Assembly (NCBI GenBank): GCA_030248195.1
Contig: JASAND010021220.1
Location: 27,353-91,352, forward strand
DNA length: 64,000 bases
Reading direction: 5' to 3'
Origin: Trissonchulus latispiculum
Lineage: Eukaryota > Nematoda > Enoplea > Enoplida > Ironidae
Shown here in pieces: positions 8,671 through 20,896 of this stretch. Within the stretch, counting starts at the first letter, position 1. Every line of letters starts with the position of its first letter. A program made the position numbers and the translations under genes. The notes under the pieces are model-generated. The model saw nothing but the letters and a program-made list of their open reading frames with translations, had not been told where the DNA came from and did not search any database.

Positions 8671-10590
8671 CTAAAGTTTGACCAAAAATTCTTGGAACCG
8701 AACTGTGAGCGCTTGTCCTGAGTTAACCTTTGAAGTTGGTCTATATAAAGTATATATTTTTCAGGAGGAGGAGAATCAGGTAAAACTATCATATCCGGTC
8801 TATATCCGGTTACCGCATGCCAAATCAATAAAAACGCTTCAGATTCGGAAAGAGAATGCTAATTAATTCATACTCTAGCATTTTGGTCCTTGGCCCCAGA
8901 CATCTCCAAAAATCCGGTAATATCCGGTCCACGACTGCTAGCCGGATGTGTAGGTCGCAAAAACTGTACAGCAAGATGGGTAGGTCGTACATTTTTGATG
9001 ATTGAATTTTCGGATTCAGCGGGTCGAAATTAATCTATATACGAAGGTTTGTCCAATTCGGCTAAAATTTGCGTGATTTATGGTCGTATCCGGTGCGAAA
9101 AAAACCGGAAAATCGGTTTTTCCGGTCTGGTGCTCGGAATCGCGGGTAAAAATGTTAGTTTTTGACACAATTAATATTTGGGAGGCTACTTTCATTTTAC
9201 CGGTGTCAAAGTATTCGAATATCCGATCCATTTCCGGTTCTGAACTTTGAAATTTGAGATTTCATTGGCTATTATCTTAGTATCCGGTTAGTATGGGAGT
9301 CAAATTATTTCATTAAAATGTTATTTGGTTTATTCCTAACAAGCCACCACCTCAATTTACTTCATATCTGCCGTAACTTTTGAATGATGGAGTTTTAAAA
9401 ATTGTTCAAAAATAACTCATATTGCATGCGACAAAGCTAAGCGTATAGGATCAAATCCCATGTCCGGCTTAATAATTGGACAAAACCAGCAAAATCAGCC
9501 CACTTTTAAAACGCTATCATTCAAAAATTATAGCAGATATGAAGTAATTTGAGGTTGATGCTTGTTAGGGATAGAGGAAATATCATTTGAATAAAATAGT
9601 TTGACTTCCGGACCATAGGTTAACGCGGGGGGGTCTGGGGGAGTCCAAGCCCCCCCCCAACCCGGACAAGGTATAAGCCCTATCGCCGTTTGGGACAAGG
9701 GGTAACTAAAAATGGCCAAGGGGTAACCACGAACAGCCGGAAAAAATTAGTTTTTACAGTAAAATTTCAAAAAATCTCCGGCTTCGCCGGACTTTTTTAG
9801 CTCCAATGCTTAATTTTTCGGGAAAATTGGGCACAATTTTGAAATTTTTTCCAAAAATTGAAGATTTTTGCAAATTTTGACAAAAAATTGCTAACTTTAA
9901 TAAAATTAGCGTTAATTTTTCCAAAAATTTTAGAAATTGTTTCTTGAGGTACAAGCCCCCCCCCAGGACCCGACCCTATGTTAATGTATGTTCCGGACCA
10001 ACCGGATACTAGCCCATGAAATCTCAAATTTCAAAGTCACAACCGGAAAGTTGACACCGGTAAAATTAAAGCAGCCTCCCAAATATTTATTGTGCCAAAA
10101 ACTAACATTTTTTATTCGCGATTCCGAACAGCAGACCGGAAAAACTGATTTTTTCGGTTTTTTCACACCGGATACGACCATAAATCACGCAAATTTGGTC
10201 CGAATTGGACAAAACTTCGTATATAGATTAATTTCGACCCGCTGAATCCAAAAATTCAAGCATCAAAAATGTACGACCTACCCATCTTGCTGTACAGTTT
10301 TTGTGACCTAGACATCCGGTTACCGGACACCGACCGGATTTTCGGAGATGTCTTGGGCCAAGGACCAATATGGTAGAGTATGAATTAATTAGCATTCTCT
10401 TTCCGAACCTGAAGCGTTTTTATCGATTTGGCATCCGGTAACCGGATATAGACCGGATATGATGGTTTTACCGGATTCTATTCCTCCTGAGGATTCTAGA
10501 AATAATTACTTTATATAGACTAACTTCAAAGGTTAACTCAGGACAAGCGCTCACATTTCGGTTCCAAGAATTTTTGGTCAGACTTTAGTT
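8671..10590. mobile_element. Large foldback element with about 0.7-kb inverted arms
   Basis: The left arm (8671 to about 9395) is repeated in inverse orientation by 9490-9606 plus 9991-10590. The break between them is a later MITE insertion. Termini read CTAAAGTTTGACCAAAAATT and its complement. The arms are full of CCGG-containing words (ATCCGGT, TCCGGTC). No coding region is seen. The same terminal motif (CTAAAG, then TGACCAAAAAT) ends the element at 49528-54383, so they form one family. It lies upstream of the first recognised exon of copy 1, and copy 2 has nothing like it there. The target duplication is unclear. Confidence 0.85.
9615..9990. mobile_element. hAT-like MITE, copy 1, nested in the foldback right arm
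   Basis: 376 bp flanked by the perfect 8-bp duplication TTCCGGAC (9607-9614, 9991-9998). Ends are CATAGGTTAACG and GTTAATGTATG. It has G/C homopolymer tracts just inside both ends and a core rich in AAAATTTTT words. It has no coding capacity. The 8-bp duplication and CA start fit hAT. Confidence 0.85.
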
Positions 10591-10740
10591 TTATGTAAAT
10601 TTACTCTTACTGCGTACTTGTAGAAATTAAAGGAGGTGGGTTTGCTCCGCTTAGTACGTCAGTTGTTTTTAAGAGTGCCAGCTAAAACAAAGTCTGTAAA
10701 TGTTAAAATAGCTTATTCGTTATGGTTAAGCATTATAACA
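10591..10740. other. Duplicated upstream block shared with 59720-59850
   Basis: TACTTGTAGAAATTAAAGGAGG and following sequence through GCCAGCTAAAAC match 59725-59830 without a reading frame. This marks the upstream extent of the duplication that created the two WSC/lectin gene copies. Confidence 0.6.
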
Positions 10741-12026
10741 ACGATAACGCATGGAGTAGTCTCCAAATTGCAATGCTTTTAGGCATTGATTTGAGTTTCT
10801 ACACAGCCAGGTAATACCTATTCAATCAAACATTGTATTCATATATGCAGTTTCTTGCGATGCCAAATCCAATGCAAGAACAAATTAAAGCCGGTTACAG
10901 TTTATGAAACCCTAAATTTAAAATTTTAGCATTTTTTAAAAGCTCTTGTTAATCTCTGGTCTCTGATTTTTCTGAACACATATACATTGTTACACATATC
11001 AAGAACAACATATTTTCGAAAATTCACTACTTTGGTCTGGTGTATTAGCTAAACTTTGCTTAAACTACTATATTGTAGAGATTTCGACTACTCAATCTCA
11101 AACAAACGATTTTAATTAAACTAAACTAGAAGATTGCTAGACTCGTCGAGCGTGTGCATATTTGATTCTGATTGTCGGATTATCCTAACCAACTACAGGA
11201 TATAAAATGGTGAAAACTAACGAGTTACGCGAGGTTATTAAATGAGGACAAAATGCATCTAAATAACAAACTAAGTTTGACATAACAGCAGAATCAGACA
11301 CAAGACTGAATTCGAATAAAAGAAAGCAAAATAGTACCAGACACTAAATTCCCAAGAGACATACCAATCCAAAATTATGGCGCCGAAACAAATGAACCGT
11401 AAGAAATCCCCTGCCGCCTTTCACTAAATTAACTCACAATGCACTGACAGTTTGCGCCCAAAATTTGAGATAAATGTTTATTAGCTCAGTCCAGCCTTGG
11501 ATCGTACACCAGAGTACAAATTTAGGCTGGCCATTTTTAAAGTTACCACCACCTTTTAAATAATTTCAGAAAAACATTGGAAATCATTGAAATAATTCCA
11601 CAAAATGGAGCGTTCGTAATTCAAAAGCAACCAGTGATTATTTTCTAAAATTCCGCAACTAAGCTGTTCACAACAGTAGTGACATAAATTAATGTCTATT
11701 TTTGATATTGCTGTAGGCTACTTCCGGCTTTGAATATGACTGGCTTATCCTCCATTATCTGAAGATTTAACTTAATTCCAATTGAAGTGTTAGTGAACAA
11801 CAATAGTGTTTGTACCTAATTTCTTCTAAATTTAAAAATTTTCTCAGTTACCATACGGTGGAATCTAGTTTTGTCTGAATCTGAATAAGAGCGTAGGTTT
11901 ACAGTCTCGAATTGCCGACGGCCACGAATTCTGATTAATATGAACGTACAACGAGTGTCAGACCTTCAACGCCTGCCATTAGGATTTTCACATCTACTAT
12001 TAACCAGTACCAGTAAAAGGGCTTAC
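10741..12026. other. Intergenic, nothing recognised
   Basis: AT-rich, no exon with paired splice sites and no clear repeat structure seen. Confidence 0.5.
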
Positions 12027-12122
12027 AACTTCTTTTGCTGCGTCTGATCTTGCAGCTTTGGTTATCCACGATGGGTTGTAGTTGCAGTACGTAACCGCTG
12101 GAAACTTTGGAGAATACATGAT
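12027..12122 (-). CDS. Single internal exon of an unknown gene, paralogous to 63938 onward
   Basis: 96 bp, 32 codons, acceptor TTCCTCTTCAG and donor GTAAGC. It encodes MYSPKFPAVTYCNYNPSW and then a charged stretch (TKAARSDAAKEV). The plus-strand exon starting at 63938 encodes MYTPKFPAVTYCNYNPAW, with nearly all differences synonymous or conservative, so selection on protein is likely. The family is not recognised. Other exons of this gene could not be located. Confidence 0.65.
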
Positions 12123-12564
12123 CTGAAGAGGAAACATTAAAGCAACACGACAAAAACATATAGTAGATAATAAATATGTCAGCTACTAGATCTGCTGAAA
12201 ATTTGAACACACACAGTGGAACTAGTTTTAAAATAATGAATCGGTATTTCTCATACACTAATACTAGCAAGATAGCAATCTGGGAAGCATACCTGCCTTA
12301 TTTCTTTCCAAAGTCCTGCTATGCACTTTGTTTTAACAGCTGACCAAGATTTAAGTAACTTTCCTACGATATTCACGGTAGCATTTGCACAATGCATTAC
12401 GAAGTAATAAACGAAACGTGCTTCATGTTACTAATGTTAGTGCAATCGGTTTTTAAGGCTTATGCCTTAAAATGGATACAAATACCAAAATGGAAAGAAG
12501 AAATGAAAACTCACAATACCTTCGTGTCAACAATTAAAGTTCCCTCAAAATACAGGGCTAAGAC

Positions 12565-12938
12565 CATAGGATAACGTGGGGGGGGAATGGGGGGGGTGCA
12601 GACCCCCCCCAGACCGACAAAAAACGGGTAGACCCCCTCAGCGAAAAGGAAAAAAGGGCAGACCCTCTCGTCCGGAAAGCAAAAAAGGGTAGACCCCTCA
12701 GCGATTTTCACTGAAAATTGGTAATTTTTTAGCAAATTCTAGCGATTTTTTCAAAAAATTCTAAAAAATTGCTAAAAATTGTCATTTTTTACTAATTTTT
12801 GGTCAAAAACGTTAAAAATTCGCAATTTTTGCTAATTGCGGGGCAGACCCCTTTAAAATTTTGGATTTTTTCAGGGGTAGACCCCTCGCTGAGGTCGGGG
12901 TAGACCCCCCCCAGAATCGGACCCCGTGTTAATGTATG
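12565..12938. mobile_element. hAT-like MITE, copy 2
   Basis: 374 bp flanked by 8-bp duplication GCTAAGAC (12557-12564, 12939-12946). Ends CATAGGATAACG and GTTAATGTATG match the copy at 9615-9990. Inside it repeats a GGGTAGACCCC-type word several times between A/T-rich blocks. Confidence 0.85.
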
Positions 12939-12946
12939 GCTAAGAC

Positions 12947-15864
12947 ATAAGAGGAATAAAAAATTAGTGCGATAAAAATGTTGGCGAACAATAGAACGCT
13001 TAAGACTCTACCAATGCAGTTATTGCTGATTCGTGTAATGCGCAAGTAGCCTGGATCATCCATATTTATTATGCTAAAATTCAGAAAACAGTTATATAAA
13101 ATAGGTGGAAATAGACGAAAATTGAGCATTAAGGTAGTAGTATGTTTTGTTATTTTTGAAACACGATAACTTAATAACTATAACCGTAACTAATTTTGCG
13201 GATTATAAAGTACATTAGTAATCAGTACATTAACAATGAGTTTACGAAATAGCTAAATTAGCAAAAAATAGCAAAAACATTGTCATACGCGTTAAATATA
13301 GACCATCAATCCTTGAACATCGATTTCTCAAATCTGTTGCAAACGGCCAAAGTGTGTGTGTACTATGATATGAAGGACATGTGGGCTGAGGTACATTTTT
13401 GGATTTGAAACAGAAGCTCTTATGTAATACTCCAGATTAACCGCCAAATGTACGGTGGCACGAAGTTTTGCAAATTAACATTTTATTTTCTTGTTTTCTC
13501 GCTACTGGAGAACTTTTAGCCGAAACCATGATGGTGGGAGTTTTCACTTTTGCCAAATATCATACTAATCCGTCATTTACTTTAAAGGGAAAATGTTCAA
13601 ACCCCAAAAACCAAAAATTCCTATGTTTTCACCTAAAAACATGAGACTAGTCCCAGATTGTTAAAGACCACGAGAATTAGTCATTGCGAAACTTTCAGCT
13701 AGTTTCGTGGAGGAATGGAATGGTGAGGTTAAAGAAAACCCGAGCACACACTCTTGCTAATTGCATTCGTAAATGTGCAATTGAAGATTTTTAAACTGCT
13801 TTCCTCGAAAACGAAAATTTTTAAACTGCCAAAGTCGTTTTTTGCTTATATCAAGACAGCCATTAGGAACTGGAGGAACATACTGTAAGGAACTTATTGT
13901 AAGGATTTAAATAAATCCTATTTAGCATGATTATAAAATATTTTCTTCAATACAGGCAAGCAGGAGTTCCCGCTCAACTTCTAACTTCTCGCTTGCATTA
14001 CAGTATAGTTTTGTAGTCGGCCCTACTCTTTTGTAATTTTAATTATGCCTGTCAAAATTTGCCTGACTTGGCAAAGTGATTTTCTCACAAACAGAGCGAT
14101 ACCTTGTTAACTGTGTCAAGCGTGAGTAATAGGGAGTGCCTAAGCTAGAAGCGAAAGTAGAGCCTGGCTGTGGAAGATAGTGTTTAGATGTAAACACAGC
14201 TCCTATGACGAACAACTTGAACAACTCCAATGACAAGACAATATCAGTAAAATGAGCGTAGAAGGAAACAGTCTTTTCTTAAATGAGCACCAAGAAGACG
14301 TAAAGCCGTCCAGCATTATCTAATTTAGTACAATAAAAATAGTAAAGATGATGATTTTTGATGGGTGTCTGTCCGTCCTTTGGATCTTAGTACGTTGGCC
14401 TGATCAAATCTGGAGATGCTATTTCAGGATCTCTACCCTCACCGGGATAGAGAGATTGATTAGAGCAAACTAAGAGCAATAAATGCGATATAGTGAAAAC
14501 TAAATTGCCAATGGAATTCAAAACTTTCTCATTGACTAGGGTACCCGAGTAGCGACATCTTGAAGGATTTCTTTGTTGAAAATACGGCGTCTATTGCTAG
14601 TTTTATAGTTCACGCAACGTCCCATAAATAGAGTCATACGATTTGCTCATACAATTCACTCTTCAGTAATTAATTACTTGATTAATTAAATAAATCAATT
14701 AAAGAGCATGTAATTAATTAGTGGTAAAAGAACACAGTCTCAATAACATGGTCACTTCAGATTATAGGAACAAGTTATGCTACGTACCTTTATTTTTTCT
14801 TTTCGGGATTTCTTTCTGCGGTGAAGTGCAAAATAGAAGTCCGACCACAATGTTGAACAGAGACCGGTGATTTCAATTGCATTTATGAACACTGTTTTGA
14901 CGATCCATGAATAACTGGTTTTAGCTTTATTACAGCGGAAAAACGTTCAATGTTGAGGCCACGCAGCAAGTGCAAAGTTATGCACTAACGGTTAGTTCTG
15001 ATTAACGGGAATTTTGCATGAATTCCTCTAGATATACAAATTACTAACAAATTATGCTAGCATCGATGGCCTACTAGTGACGAAGTAGCTTCAGCTTCTA
15101 ATTAAATGAGCAGTCGTTCGAATATACACTACTGTCAAGATTTCTTTAACGCACTAAGCATGCGACTAAATAACTTTCCGGCTTAAGTTGGGCCTAGCCA
15201 ACCTGGCAATATAAACTTCATCGATTGGTAAATGCATATCACTGTCGTCGGGACGTATCAGTTCTGTTAAGGCGGTAATTCCCTTTGGTGACATCAACTT
15301 TGAACCATTATTACACATTCATCACTTGGAGTTAAGAAGCCATTTTCATACCAAAATGCAGCTAATGCATACAATGATTACTGTGCAATGATGGTGTACA
15401 ATGTTGCTTTTCTAGAAGTATTTTAACACATTCTTAAAAAGTATGATCTTCCAGATTCTTTGCAGACTCAAGGAAGTGTTTTGGGGAGACATCGGTTATA
15501 TCATTCGAAATTTCTATCAAATAGCTGGGGACGGTTCTTTAAATAGTATGAAATCACTCTACGTTATGGAGAAATAAATTGAACTGTATGCTTAACCTGG
15601 ATTTTGCTTACTTTTTCCAACTTTGGCAAGAGACCACTAGCTGAAAACTAGCTATCGAAGTAAGTAAAATAACGACCCTGGGTGTATTTGTGCAGAACAA
15701 TCAGTAAAGTGACAGCCCTCGCCTGCGTGGTAAATCCTCCACAATCTAAAATCTGCAATCTGCAAATTGCAAAAACTACCTGTTTTATGAGAGCAGCGTA
15801 CGGGATAGCAATTGGAAGATGATCATGCATCGAATAATTTGCCCCTGCGAGACCTTGGTTTGAG
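12947..15864. other. Intergenic AT-rich DNA with an old repeat fragment
   Basis: No supported gene. A segment at about 13310-13560 is a diverged copy of the minus strand of 28110-28310: CGCCAAATGTACGGTGGCAC versus GCCAAATGTGCGGTGACAC, and both have CATCGATTTCTC. An AT palindrome (TTAATTA words) lies near 14660-14725. A short frame with a hydrophobic start at 14039-14236 (minus) has no supporting homology. Confidence 0.45.
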
Positions 15865-17518
15865 TTTGCGGCATGCATAGCTCAAGAAATAACGGCGTAT
15901 TTGATTTCTCCAAAAAGGACAAGTTTTCGATGCGAAAATAAAATTGGCTGTAACTCAGGATAGGGAAAGCTGAAATGTTGCTTCCAAAAGCAATCGTGTA
16001 GAGGTTATTGACATAGAACGCTAAACAAACTTATTTTGGAAAGTTTCGTCGAATTTTGGCTTGATTTACTCAGGGCCTTTTCATAAAATGATTAAACGGA
16101 TTAACTTAAACGGATTAACTTAAATGGATTAAATGGATTTAAAAGACGTATTCATAAAATCACGGATTAAACTACTTAAACGGATTAAACATTGCCACGA
16201 CTTAAACGGATTAACTTAAATGGATTAAATTAAGTCATTTAAGTCGTTTAATCCGTATTTTATGAATACGCTTTTAATCCGTTTAAGTTAAGCCGTTTAA
16301 GTTAATCCATTTAATCCGCCAGTTTAATCCTGATTTTGTGAATACAAATGAAGCTCACAGATTTCAAAAAGTATCTGTTCCATCAATATCAATTTCGCTG
16401 ATTGATGCTACAGTTGTAAATTTTAAGCATATTATATACTTCAGTTAATGGGTGACAAAGTCCTACTTCAAACTATAGCTAACATCTACAATAAGTATCG
16501 TTCATTGCGCATATCAAACTTTGTAGCGTTTTTACAACGATGAGTTTCTGGTTTGGTTTTTCGAAGTGCTTGCTTGAGAATTAACTATTCATTAGACTGG
16601 TAACAATAGATTGCTACTTTGAGATTATTAGCACAATGCTTACATTAATTAATTCTGCACCAGAACAACATTGAAATGTTGTAATCTCATAAAAGCACGC
16701 CCAAGAATGGTGGGGTTGCTTTTGGTTGATTCTTGACCATTACAAATTCTGCTGAGTTCACATATTTTGTAGTCCCCCAAAACTGCTCCTACATTCTGTT
16801 TAACCATTCAAAGGTGACTCCGACGTGTTATTATTTATTACTATTATTGTTATAATAATTATTGGAAAGTGAAGCAGTTACGCTAAAAAAATTGTGTCTA
16901 AAAGTTTAAGCTTTAAGTTTGAATTTTTGGTGAAACTTTAAATTTATAACTTGCGAAAATAGAAGCACGTAACAATATTTCCAAAACGTGCGGTTCTGTC
17001 CTGAATTGTCAGCAAATGTTACAGAAATGGCTTCTAGCGATGCATGCACTCTCCAGTAAGAAAACTTTTTTCGGTTTTAGTCTTTTTTGCGAACTTTTTC
17101 ACAAAAGACAAAATCACCAACAAGTTTCTGTAAAAAGGTGCAGATTTGCTGTTGCAGTAAAACTAACGCCTAAGCTCTCCGACCTCTATAACCTGCGTGC
17201 ACATCTTTTCAGGTACAGTACCTCAGCCCCTTCTGACCGATTGACCGGCTGTTAGCCATGAAGGCGGATGAAACTTTCCAGATGCATTGTTTTGGTGCAA
17301 TTTAACATTCTAAATGGAACCAGCCCCACATTTTTGGGGTAAAAAATGGCCATCTTCCAGGAAATCAGTTTTTCAAATTTACTGCCAAAATCTTACGGAC
17401 AATTTTAGTTTGTTTTATACGCAATCGATTCACACACTGTCAAATTCTATATTTATCAATGCCTACTAGCTAGAGTTCGTTCCTTTAAGCTAGAGATTTG
17501 GCTGAAAAACTATTTTGT
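15865..17518 (+). repeat. 1.65-kb direct repeat, left copy (R1)
   Basis: Matches 26449-28103 with about two differences (one G/A substitution at about 16074 and one extra T in a T-run near 17050). It starts TTTGCGGCATGC and ends CTATTTTGT. It contains 210 bp of flank followed by the left end of a Harbinger-like element (from 16073). It does not begin TG and end CA, has no target duplication and no primer-binding site follows it, so it is not a standard LTR. Confidence 0.9.
16073..16351. repeat. Palindromic CGGATTAA array (left copy)
   Basis: A block of repeated CGGATTAAACTTAAA-type words followed by their complements (TTTAATCCG), able to fold on itself. It opens with GGGCCTTTTCATAAAATG, the terminal inverted repeat of the element at 26657-29504. 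The same block recurs at 26657-26936. Confidence 0.85.
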
Positions 17519-20500
17519 TCGTCCCCAACCCCAAATTCCGAATTTGATCAACTACAGGGGGAACTTCCCCAACCCCAAAATCAAGATTTTTCTCAACTAG
17601 AAAATTCGGAAAATCGGCTCCCCCAAAATTCAGTCCCTTCACCGATAATTTTTCGGGGGGGTGTCCGCCCTCCTACCCCCCCTCGCACCAGACGTAATTT
17701 TACTGCTGGGGAAATTTTGCCCATAGGGAAAACCTCCAGCAGTAATTTTAATTTTTCTGGTGCTCTACAAAACACTTGGGGGGGACCCACTGAGCTACAC
17801 CTGTCAAACTTGCGCTCCTCCCAATCTACAAGGGCCGTCCCTCCCCAAAATTTAGAGCAGAATTATACACTGAGCCAGCGGGAGACCCGGGTAAAAACGA
17901 TTGGGGGGCCAGTCTCTGCACCCTCACGAATCACTCCCCAGCCTGTAGAAAATCCCACTACCCCCCAACATTCAGAAAATTCAAATTTTCAACGTGATTT
18001 TGACGATTTTATCTCTCCCCGGTTCGACGCTGCCAAGGCAGCCAAAGAAGTCGTTTCGGCCTTGTTGGGCTCGGGGGAAGCCCCCCAGAAATCACCTGTC
18101 CCCCCTTCAAATACGTATTCTCAGTCAAGAATACCGCAAAATTCTGCTACAACTCGAAATAACGTGGGTTTTTCTTCTGAACAGGCAGGTGGGGGGGCGC
18201 CCCCCCAAAATCACGGGACTTTTCAACCTGCTCAAATTTCAGTTGCGGGTGGCCAACCCCTCCCCTATTCGGGTGATTCCGAAACAGGATCTGTGTATGA
18301 TTCTGCTAATAGCCAAAATTCAGTGGTTATGGTCCGAACTGGAGGGGACCCCATACCCCCCCTTTCTACGTATCTACCCCAGCCCGTCCATTCTGGGGAA
18401 AATTTTCAAAATTTTCAAAATTCGCAAAATTTCCAAAATTCCCAAAATACGTACGTAAACGGGTCAACCACCCAAATGCCCCGGCCCTCACATATTGGTG
18501 GGATCACCTTTCCCCGGGATCAGTATGGGAATTTGCTACCAAATCAACAGATTGCCCCCTCCCACGTTCAAATTCAAAAAACCCCAATTTGTCATGGGGG
18601 CCCCTCTGCCCCACGTCTATATCATACTCAACCTCCTCCCTCTCCACCTTTGCAAATTCCCCCTCCTACATCTCAAAACCCACCCTTGGCCTCCCCAGAA
18701 AAATTGGCCAACCAAAATTTTTTGAACCCTGGGGATCCATGCTATTACCCTGTCCACCCGAGGTCCTACGGTCAACATTTATATGAGGGAATCCAAATTG
18801 CAGCCACGGAACCCTATATGCAACAACAATTGCCCCAATTACGTTATCAGCCCCCAACTTCACAACATTCCGAGGGGCAACATTTCATACGTACTCCAGC
18901 AAATTTCAATTATGATCGCCTGGAGCAACAAGTTTTCGAAAATCCAGTAATTCGCGAACTGGATAATAATCATTTGTGGGAGGGGTCCCAACAACATTTG
19001 CCCCCATTACAAGTCCCTCGTATTTTACCACAACAGGTCCCTAACAATCCCTATTATATGGCGGAGATGGTGGCCTCGCATGCTGGTGCGGCTGATTATG
19101 TATCAGAAAATCGCCTTACAGGACCGGCTGAAGTTCCGCGGCAGCAAGAGCAGCGCACACCCGCGCTTTCCCTAAGGGAAGGTAAAGGTGTAGCGTCGGC
19201 TCCTGCTGGGGGCGCCCCTTCTTCGGGAGGTTCGCCCTCAGTACAGCAAGATTTTGCCGCGGGGCCTCTTTCGGCGCCTGCCCAGCCGCATCGGGCTTGC
19301 GAACAGTCACCACCTCCCCCTCCACCTTCCCAACAAAGTTCAAATTCACCTCCTCCCTCAAAATTTTCGGAGTCTCCCTCATCTGTGGGTACCCACTCAA
19401 ATTATTCAGTCAACAATGTGGGGAAAAAACCGGGAATTTCAAAAAGTCCGCGACACCCAACCCCTACTACTATGGAAGCTACCGATATTTCGGTCCCAAA
19501 ATTTGACACGGGTCTTTTTCGTTACTATCTAGAAGTTTTACGGGATGTCCCCCGTTATGACCCGAAATACGCATATTTTGAAGACTGGTTACCCCAATTC
19601 GAGTCGGCAGTGGCAGTTCATGCAGTCCCTCAGGACCAGTGGGGGCGCCTCCTTTGGAACAAATTAACAGGAAAAGCTCAAATTTTTGCTTCTCGCTGTG
19701 GCCCACAGGTCGTCGAGTCCTATTCAGGATTTTTGGATTTAATCAAATCGCAATTTCCAAAACCACAACTCTCGTTGCGGGAGCGGCAATCGGCTTTTGC
19801 ACACCGAAAGCAACTTCACAACGAGTCCGTTCGACACTATATTTCAGAATTACAGGCTATGGCCCTCGACCTGTGGGACACACAGGAGGAGCGTGAACAC
19901 GAATGTGTTCAACAACTTTTTGCGGGGGTGCACGATAAATTTGCTTCAGCTTTGGCTTCTCTTTTTCTCCATGATCGACCCACTATGCAAGATGTCCGTC
20001 GGGTCATTGATCGTTTAGAGTCTCGGGAGGCCCGCCCACCGGAGGGAGATACTCTCTCCTATGACCTGCCAGTCTATTACGTCGAAGATGGGGGCACCGA
20101 CAAAAAAAGCCAGTCCTCAAAAAGTTCAGATTCTACTTCCCAGTCTAATTTGGAGGTGGCAGCTGCTCGCCTGGGTTTTCGTGAATTAAAAGACTGGTTT
20201 GAACAACATATCCAGGAAGCCTTGAGTAAGTGGGAGGAAGAAAAACAGAAAAAGCCCCCTTGTAAATACTGTAAAAAAAGCGGTCACGCACCGGAAAATT
20301 GTTGGGAACGATACCCCTCAAAGGCTCCTCCCAATTATAAAAACCGTCCCCTACCTGAGAGGGTTGATCACGTGGCCCATTTATCAAATGCATACCCTAT
20401 TCAATATTCTGGATTACCGGTATACCAGCAGCAATATCTCCCCATAAATTATGCCCCGGTTCCTCTTTTGTCACAGTACGCCTCCCTACCTCCCAACCCG

Positions 20501-20896
20501 ACCCCAGTACAATTTTCTGCTCCTGCTCCGGCCCTCCCACCCCCATCAAACTTGGGAAATCAGGGTGGCTATGTCGGAGGACAAAATTCTCAGCCAAGGC
20601 CAATTTCAGCTCCGGCCACTACAGCCCCGGCCCCATACCAACGTACAGTACAGATTCAAAATGCAGGTGTCTCGGAACTCTCTCAAAATTTTGTACGAGC
20701 CTCGGATTCGGGGGTTTCAACTCCTGCTGCACCTTCTTCTCCTAGGAGGGCGGCTCCGGCTTCACATGGAGTTACTGCCGAGCAAGTTCATCAAATTCTG
20801 ACTCAATTTCAAGTCGGGGTGGTTTCCGATCTGGCTGGTGGTGAAGCTTCAAAAGGGGGGGGTGGACCCTACCATATTTGGCTCCGACCCGCCTGA
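17489..20896 (+). CDS. Gag polyprotein of the pol-less retroelement (N-terminus uncertain)
   Basis: Open for about 1130 codons, but the first in-frame ATG is near codon 277. The first 10 codons lie in repeat R1, so the natural start is not here. The first about 640 residues are disordered, rich in Pro, Gln, Ser and Asn, with a short FQN/SQN repeat around 18400-18450. Residues about 660-860 form a retrotransposon Gag capsid-like domain (YFEDWLPQFESAV, then LRERQSAFAHRKQLHNESV). A CCHC knuckle CKYCKKSGHAPENC follows at about 921. The N-terminal extension is far longer than usual for Ty3/gypsy Gag. GC content is higher than the surroundings. Confidence 0.8.
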   Translation, partial: ARDLAEKLFCSSPTPNSEFDQLQGELPQPQNQDFSQLENSENRLPQNSVPSPIIFRGGVRPPTPPRTRRNFTAGEILPIGKTSSSNFNFSGALQNTWGGPTELHLSNLRSSQSTRAVPPQNLEQNYTLSQRETRVKTIGGPVSAPSRITPQPVENPTTPQHSENSNFQRDFDDFISPRFDAAKAAKEVVSALLGSGEAPQKSPVPPSNTYSQSRIPQNSATTRNNVGFSSEQAGGGAPPQNHGTFQPAQISVAGGQPLPYSGDSETGSVYDSANSQNSVVMVRTGGDPIPPLSTYLPQPVHSGENFQNFQNSQNFQNSQNTYVNGSTTQMPRPSHIGGITFPRDQYGNLLPNQQIAPSHVQIQKTPICHGGPSAPRLYHTQPPPSPPLQIPPPTSQNPPLASPEKLANQNFLNPGDPCYYPVHPRSYGQHLYEGIQIAATEPYMQQQLPQLRYQPPTSQHSEGQHFIRTPANFNYDRLEQQVFENPVIRELDNNHLWEGSQQHLPPLQVPRILPQQVPNNPYYMAEMVASHAGAADYVSENRLTGPAEVPRQQEQRTPALSLREGKGVASAPAGGAPSSGGSPSVQQDFAAGPLSAPAQPHRACEQSPPPPPPSQQSSNSPPPSKFSESPSSVGTHSNYSVNNVGKKPGISKSPRHPTPTTMEATDISVPKFDTGLFRYYLEVLRDVPRYDPKYAYFEDWLPQFESAVAVHAVPQDQWGRLLWNKLTGKAQIFASRCGPQVVESYSGFLDLIKSQFPKPQLSLRERQSAFAHRKQLHNESVRHYISELQAMALDLWDTQEEREHECVQQLFAGVHDKFASALASLFLHDRPTMQDVRRVIDRLESREARPPEGDTLSYDLPVYYVEDGGTDKKSQSSKSSDSTSQSNLEVAAARLGFRELKDWFEQHIQEALSKWEEEKQKKPPCKYCKKSGHAPENCWERYPSKAPPNYKNRPLPERVDHVAHLSNAYPIQYSGLPVYQQQYLPINYAPVPLLSQYASLPPNPTPVQFSAPAPALPPPSNLGNQGGYVGGQNSQPRPISAPATTAPAPYQRTVQIQNAGVSELSQNFVRASDSGVSTPAAPSSPRRAAPASHGVTAEQVHQILTQFQVGVVSDLAGGEASKGGGGPYHIWLRPA

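Noticed and set aside
14039..14236. Minus-strand frame with a hydrophobic start (MSLELFKLFVIGAVF)
   Set aside because: Possible signal peptide but no splice partner, homologue or paralogue in the window.
16073..16351. CRISPR-like repeats (CGGATTAA words)
   Set aside because: Words are irregularly spaced, occur on both strands as palindromes, and sit at transposon ends in a eukaryotic genome.
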